From contig DATDRF010000015.1 in NCBI GenBank assembly GCA_035291905.1, positions 1 to 8,847 of the forward strand: 8,847 nucleotides of DNA, given 5' to 3'. This document shows, in pieces, positions 5,541-8,847 of this stretch. This stretch comes from JACPLA01 sp035291905. GTDB lineage: Bacteria; Bacteroidota; Ignavibacteria; UBA10030. The notes under the pieces are model-generated. The model was not told the DNA's origin and did no database searches. It saw nothing but the letters and a program-made list of their open reading frames with translations. Every line of letters starts with the position of its first letter. Position 1 is the stretch's first letter. The translations under genes were made by a program, and so were the position numbers.

Positions 5541-7196
5541 CTACTCCTGCAGTGTTGGATGCTTCAGATGAAAATCAGTCGCATCCTGATATTTCTTTGC
5601 CACTCCCAACAGGACCCCTTCGCGGAACAGATTCCCTATGAAAGAGATGCTCGTCGGCGAGCCTTCTTTGTTGAACCCATTGGGAAGAACGACGCAGGGA
5701 TGCCCTGTGAGATTGGTAAGCAGAAGGCTCTTTCCGAATGATGGCGTTACGTAGACATCCACCTTCTCCATCAGTCGCTGCATGTCCTGAATGAGAAGAT
5801 AGCGGGCGCGGTTCGCTTGAAGATACTCCACGGCGGGGATGAGCCGGGAAGACCTGAATGAATTGGGCCACGCGTTCTTGATCTGGCGCACCATGAGGTC
5901 ATCCCTCCCAGAGCGCGTCAGCTCATCGAACGCGGCTGAGGCTTCGGCCGAGAGGATGATGGAAAGATCGCCGACAGGGACGCGATCAGGAACAGCGATC
6001 GGAATCAGCTTCGCGCCAAGGCGCTTTAACGCCTCGAGAACCGCATCGCTGTTCTCCTTGTTGCCCCGCACGCTGTCAAATTCCGACTTGACGTAGCCAA
6101 TCCTGAGTTTCCTGAGATCAACATTCGAAGTGTAGTTAAACGGAACATCGTAAAGTGTCTGGTCGGTCCCATCAGGTCCGACGATTGCGTTTAGAACTAT
6201 GGCGCAGTCTTCCACCGCCCGGCACATTGGACCAAGCTTGTCCATGGACCAGCTCAGGGCCATCGCCCCCGTGCGGCTCACTCTGCCGTAGGTCGGACGC
6301 AGCCCCGTGACGCCGCAACGCGTTGACGGAGAGACAATTGAACCGTAGGTTTCAGAACCGATCGCGAAGGCAACAAGTCCTGCCGCCGTTGCCGAAGCCG
6401 GTCCGGCAGAAGATCCGCTTGAGCCCTGTTCATAATTCCAGGGATTGCGCGTCATTCCGCCGTACCACACGTCGCCCCACGCCAGGGCCCCGAGTGTCAG
6501 TTTGGCAACCAGTACCGCACCTGCCTCCCCCAGCTTTTCGACCACTGTCGCGTCTTCATCGATCACCTGATCCTTGTACGGCATCGCTCCCCAGGTGGTC
6601 TTGTGCGTTTTGGTCGAGAGGAGGTCCTTGATCCCGTACGGTATGCCGTGCAACGGACCGCGATATTTCCCTGCTTTGATCTCGCGATCAGCACGCCCGG
6701 CCTCTTCCATGGCGCGTTCTTCGGTGAGGGTTATGACGCACTGGAGCTTCGGGCCGTATTTCTTCAACCGCCCAAGATACATTTCCGTGAGCTCAACCGA
6801 GGTGACCTTCCGCGTCCGGACCAATTCTGAGAGCAGGCCGATTGACCAGAAGGCAACATCTTCCAGGTTTGCCGGACGCTTGACGTTCCCGGAGCTGCTT
6901 GTCTTGAACGGCTTTCGTCCCTTCTCAAAGGCGAAGCCGACGGGGATCGGATTGAACGTGATTGCAGGAGGAACGCCATTTGTGATCGTGAGGCTGCGCA
7001 GGTGCTCATATGCGGCAGCATGCTCTTCCACATTCTCCAGCATTGAGTCCCGCTCGGCATCGGTGAATTCCAACCTGATGATCGGTTCTGCCGCGCGCAC
7101 CATTTCTTTTGTGATCTTCGAGGTGGTTTCCTGCGCGGATACCCATGTGCAGAGCACAAGAATGCTCCCCATGACGGTCGCCGAAGAACGTCTCAT
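5541..7196 (-). CDS. Secreted amidase (amidase-signature family)
   Basis: A 551-residue amidase-signature hydrolase that would cleave a carbon-nitrogen amide bond. It starts with MRRSSATVMGSILVLCTWVS and likely cleavage after VSA, so it acts outside the cytoplasm. An N-terminal extension of about 90 residues precedes the amidase core. The Ser-cisSer-Lys triad is readable: Lys190 in GIPYGIKDLL, cis-Ser262 in the GSSAGPASATAAGL segment and nucleophile Ser286 in GSETYGSIVSPS. The 24-residue spacing between the serines matches GatA and FAAH. The usual GGSSGGS and TGGS stretches are altered to GSSAGP and TYGS. The start at 7196 is chosen over an ATG at 7205 because the AAAGG at 7206-7210 abuts the latter but sits 9 bases from 7196. 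It is the last gene of the minus-strand operon, 27 bases after the membrane protein. It is a secreted relative of GatA rather than the tRNA amidotransferase itself; the substrate is unknown. Confidence 0.9.
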   Translation of the reverse strand: MRRSSATVMGSILVLCTWVSAQETTSKITKEMVRAAEPIIRLEFTDAERDSMLENVEEHAAAYEHLRSLTITNGVPPAITFNPIPVGFAFEKGRKPFKTSSSGNVKRPANLEDVAFWSIGLLSELVRTRKVTSVELTEMYLGRLKKYGPKLQCVITLTEERAMEEAGRADREIKAGKYRGPLHGIPYGIKDLLSTKTHKTTWGAMPYKDQVIDEDATVVEKLGEAGAVLVAKLTLGALAWGDVWYGGMTRNPWNYEQGSSGSSAGPASATAAGLVAFAIGSETYGSIVSPSTRCGVTGLRPTYGRVSRTGAMALSWSMDKLGPMCRAVEDCAIVLNAIVGPDGTDQTLYDVPFNYTSNVDLRKLRIGYVKSEFDSVRGNKENSDAVLEALKRLGAKLIPIAVPDRVPVGDLSIILSAEASAAFDELTRSGRDDLMVRQIKNAWPNSFRSSRLIPAVEYLQANRARYLLIQDMQRLMEKVDVYVTPSFGKSLLLTNLTGHPCVVLPNGFNKEGSPTSISFIGNLFREGVLLGVAKKYQDATDFHLKHPTLQE

Positions 7197-7205
7197 TGAT
7201 CCCAT

Positions 7206-7210
7206 CCTTT
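7206..7210 (-). promoter_or_regulatory. Ribosome binding site that decides the amidase start
   Basis: AAAGG on the minus strand ends directly at the ATG at 7205, which is too close for initiation, but lies 9 bases before the in-frame ATG at 7196. This favours the shorter product. Confidence 0.6.
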
Positions 7211-7223
7211 CGCTTTGATGATA

Positions 7224-7991
7224 TTACGAAATACTGTGGGGAATCAGAAAGATCGCCAACATCAGAGCCGCTGCCGCGAGAATCCATTCCCGACCGCTTT
7301 TTGACCACTTCAATCCCGCTGCGGCCACAATCCACCCTAACAACGCAAGAAGGGTTTTGTTGTCTGTCATGTCCGAGCCGACCGGCCACCCTGTCCACCA
7401 GAGATTGAATGCATAGCGTGTCATAAGCGGCCCAAACACGAATCCGCCGAGGACGAGAAAGCCGAGCGTCCATAATACAAGCCTGGTATAAGCCGGTTCC
7501 GGCATGAAGGATTCAAGTCCTGCACGAAGGGAGAACAACATTGCTGCGAACATCGCGAGCACATGGGGAATGATGACCCACATCGGCACTTCGCCCTTGA
7601 ACCGAATGGTGACCGGCTCGGGCGGAACAAGCAGTATCTCTTGGTTCCTTTCAAGCCGGACCTGGTAATCGAGTTTCATAAGGGGCTCCTGGCCGGGAAG
7701 CACCGCACGAAATGCTCCATTGCTGTATTCCATCGGCACCTCCGCAAAGAGATCCCCGCTTTCATGAGGCCTCCACAGCAGCGTCGCTCGCGCATCTGCA
7801 TCTTCCACCGGCAGAGCGACTGGCGCATCTGATGCGCCCGCTGAGCTCCGGTCAAACCGATAGCTGATCGACATATCTTCGAACGTCGTTGTGCCGCTTA
7901 ACGAGTAGGTGGGACCGGTGAGCCGTTGATAGATTCCGCTGGCAATTGTTATAACAAACGCAATGATCCAAAAGAGCACTGATCGCTTCAT
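7224..7991 (-). CDS. Multi-pass membrane protein with extracytoplasmic domain, function unknown
   Basis: The 255-residue protein begins with a membrane segment (about residues 5-20). An outward-facing domain of about 110 residues follows, reading like a beta sandwich (SISYRFD, ATLLWRP, LFAEVPMEYSNGAFRAVLPG, LDYQVRLERNQEILLVPPEP). Four more membrane helices lie at roughly 137-155, 171-189, 212-228 and 235-252. The loop FNLWWTGWPVGSDMTDNKT between helices is rich in aromatic residues and looks like a conserved functional patch. I recall similar proteins in Ignavibacteria-like genomes only as uncharacterised membrane proteins. It lies 15 bases after the 55-residue membrane protein and 27 before the amidase, so all three are probably one operon. 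A GGGAAACC sequence about 6 bases upstream may serve as ribosome binding site. No enzymatic motif was found. Confidence 0.8.
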   Translation of the reverse strand: MKRSVLFWIIAFVITIASGIYQRLTGPTYSLSGTTTFEDMSISYRFDRSSAGASDAPVALPVEDADARATLLWRPHESGDLFAEVPMEYSNGAFRAVLPGQEPLMKLDYQVRLERNQEILLVPPEPVTIRFKGEVPMWVIIPHVLAMFAAMLFSLRAGLESFMPEPAYTRLVLWTLGFLVLGGFVFGPLMTRYAFNLWWTGWPVGSDMTDNKTLLALLGWIVAAAGLKWSKSGREWILAAAALMLAIFLIPHSIS

Positions 7992-8006
7992 TGATGGTTT
8001 CCCGGT

Positions 8007-8174
8007 TTAGTAGTATCGAATGACATAGTAAATGACATAGAGCCACGAGAGCAGACCGTGGATGATCGCCCAAATGATGGACTCGTTTGCTGTCCAGCTG
8101 ATCACAATCGCGAGCGCCGAGCCAAAGCTGATTCCGGTGCGGACTGCTTCCTGTCGAACGTTGTAGTTTGCCAT
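8007..8174 (-). CDS. Small 55-residue two-helix membrane protein
   Basis: This gene falls below common ORF-length limits. It reads MANYNVRQEAVRTGISFGSA, then LAIVISWTANESIIWAIIHG, then LLSWLYVIYYVIRYY and a TAA at 8009-8007. The polar N-terminus is followed by two hydrophobic helices (about 15-29 and 33-50) separated by the short polar turn TANES. The aromatic C-terminus (WLYVIYYVIRYY) ends in arginine and tyrosines, typical of an interface anchor. An AGGTG about 6 bases before the ATG is a good ribosome binding site, and 15 bases separate its stop from the next gene, so it heads the operon with the 255-residue membrane protein and the amidase. I recall near-identical short proteins in Bacteroidota/Ignavibacteriota genomes, all uncharacterised. 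It could be a partner or stabiliser of the larger membrane protein; that is inference. Confidence 0.82.
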   Translation of the reverse strand: MANYNVRQEAVRTGISFGSALAIVISWTANESIIWAIIHGLLSWLYVIYYVIRYY

Positions 8175-8189
8175 GGTACACCTGCAATT

Positions 8190-8217
8190 GTTTCGAGTTT
8201 CAGGTTTAAGGTTCCGC
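8190..8217. repeat. Tandem degenerate 7-base repeats (GTTTMRG type)
   Basis: Four heptamers in register: GTTTCGA, GTTTCAG, GTTTAAG, GTTCCGC, ending the leader of the minus-strand operon. The tract lies 16-43 bases upstream of the small membrane protein ATG, so it is part of or close to its 5' untranslated region. Confidence 0.55.
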
Positions 8218-8253
8218 CTCCGAAGTCAGCCACAGGCGAACGTAGGCAGGTTA

Positions 8254-8302
8254 GAATTCTGAATTCTAGATTCTAAATTCCCGTTCCCAATTTCTGCTTC
8301 CC
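8254..8302. repeat. Tandem degenerate 7-base repeats (NNNTYCY)
   Basis: Seven heptamers in one register: GAATTCT, GAATTCT, AGATTCT, AAATTCC, CGTTCCC, AATTTCT, GCTTCCC. Position 4 is always T, position 6 always C and position 7 always a pyrimidine. The first four units also create overlapping GAATTC palindromes. It lies between the promoter-proximal region of the minus-strand operon and the terminator of the next gene upstream. Confidence 0.55.
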
Positions 8303-8320
8303 AAAATACCCCTTTTCCCC

Positions 8321-8359
8321 AAAACAAAAAAGCCGCTCCGGTGTTGCTCGAAGCGGCTT
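8321..8359 (-). terminator. Intrinsic terminator of the exported helical protein gene
   Basis: On the minus strand AAGCCGCT (8359-8352) pairs with AGCGGCTT (8337-8330) around a 14-base loop, and the stem runs straight into a T-rich tail (complement of 8321-8331). It starts 17 bases after the stop codon of the upstream gene, so it ends that transcript and separates it from the amidase operon. Confidence 0.88.
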
Positions 8360-8376
8360 GTTGAATGCTGTTGAGT

Positions 8377-8847
8377 TCACAGAGGAGCTTGCATCATGGG
8401 GATGCCGAGTTTCTTCATCCCTTCCATATGCTCTGTCGCGGCTTTGAGCGTATTCTGATACACCAGAGCGGACTGCGTGCGAAGCACGTTGATATCAGGC
8501 TTCCCATTCCCCATCTCCTTTTTCAGAATCTTGCAGGCGTCAATGGCCTTGTCGTAGGATTTCAGTATCGTTTCATGGTTCTCTGCGACGAGGGTCGACT
8601 GTTGCTCTCCAAACGTCTTGTGGATCATGGCATGCTGAACGCGAACCGCGTCGAGACTGTTCCAGATTTCCTCAAAATGCTGATTCGCAATTTCCATGTT
8701 GAGATCGCGATTGAGGCTAATCTGGCTGTAAAGCGCCTGAGCTTCATCTGCGGAATGCTTGAGGTTAAGATACATTGCGTGGTGGTATTCCTCTCCCTTT
8801 CCTTCAACCTTGCGCTGTTGCGCAACAACAGGTATCAAGAGAAGAAC
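8377..8847 (-). CDS. Exported helical, histidine-rich protein (5' end cut by window edge)
   Basis: The visible 156 residues open with VLLLIPVVAQQ, the end of a signal peptide with likely cleavage after the alanine, so the true start lies just outside the window; an in-frame TTG at 8838 is probably not the start. The mature part is almost entirely helical and charged, with no membrane segment. Eight histidines are spread along it (YHHAMY, LKHS, NQHF, VQHAMIH, ENHE, TEHM), together with many methionines and a single cysteine. It has the look of a four-helix bundle of about 145 residues. I do not recognise the family; metal binding is possible but not shown. The gene is followed by a strong intrinsic terminator, so it is the last or only gene of its transcript. 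Confidence 0.7.
   Translation of the reverse strand, partial: VLLLIPVVAQQRKVEGKGEEYHHAMYLNLKHSADEAQALYSQISLNRDLNMEIANQHFEEIWNSLDAVRVQHAMIHKTFGEQQSTLVAENHETILKSYDKAIDACKILKKEMGNGKPDINVLRTQSALVYQNTLKAATEHMEGMKKLGIPMMQAPL

Noticed and set aside
6574..7218. 214-codon plus-strand frame opposite the amidase
   Set aside because: It lies within the antisense of a gene with clear catalytic motifs and shows no recognisable protein features.
8190..8302. CRISPR-like array
   Set aside because: The units are contiguous 7-base repeats without spacers, and no cas gene is present.

Overview
The window is a bacterial chromosomal segment of about 50-55% G+C. Its genes are mostly for exported or envelope proteins. 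The lipoprotein signals, a secreted family-29 fucosidase, a tiny two-helix membrane protein next to a multi-pass membrane protein, and intergenic DNA full of CTCTGCG and CAGGCAGG motifs together suggest an uncultured member of the Bacteroidota/Ignavibacteriota (FCB) group. That placement is inference; there is no marker gene here.

Left part (1-1826): the C-terminal end of an unrecognised protein; a frameshifted remnant that reads as an NTF2/SnoaL-like protein once three frames are joined; about 430 bases with no supported gene; a small putative lipoprotein; then an imperfect palindromic element of about 280 bases with inverted ends (1481-1762), which looks like a MITE or other non-coding mobile repeat.

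Central plus-strand cluster (1827-5484): an aspartate/glutamate racemase-family enzyme, 12 bases later a lipoprotein alpha-L-fucosidase (GH29 plus a discoidin-like domain), then a DUF6174-type secreted protein whose ATG overlaps the fucosidase stop codon but which is broken by several single-base frameshifts, then a cupin and a SAM-dependent methyltransferase with an export signal. The racemase and fucosidase look co-transcribed, as do the cupin and methyltransferase.

Right minus-strand part (5541-8847): a tightly spaced operon of a 55-residue membrane protein (below the usual ORF-length cut-off), a 255-residue membrane protein and a secreted amidase-signature enzyme. Upstream of it lies a histidine-rich exported helical protein, cut by the window edge and followed by a clear intrinsic terminator.

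The most unusual non-genic signal is a set of three intergenic tracts (5501-5528, 8190-8217, 8254-8302), each made of degenerate tandem 7-base units with a different consensus. No complete new defence or mobile system was found. The best leads are the hidden decayed genes, the palindromic element and the heptamer tracts.
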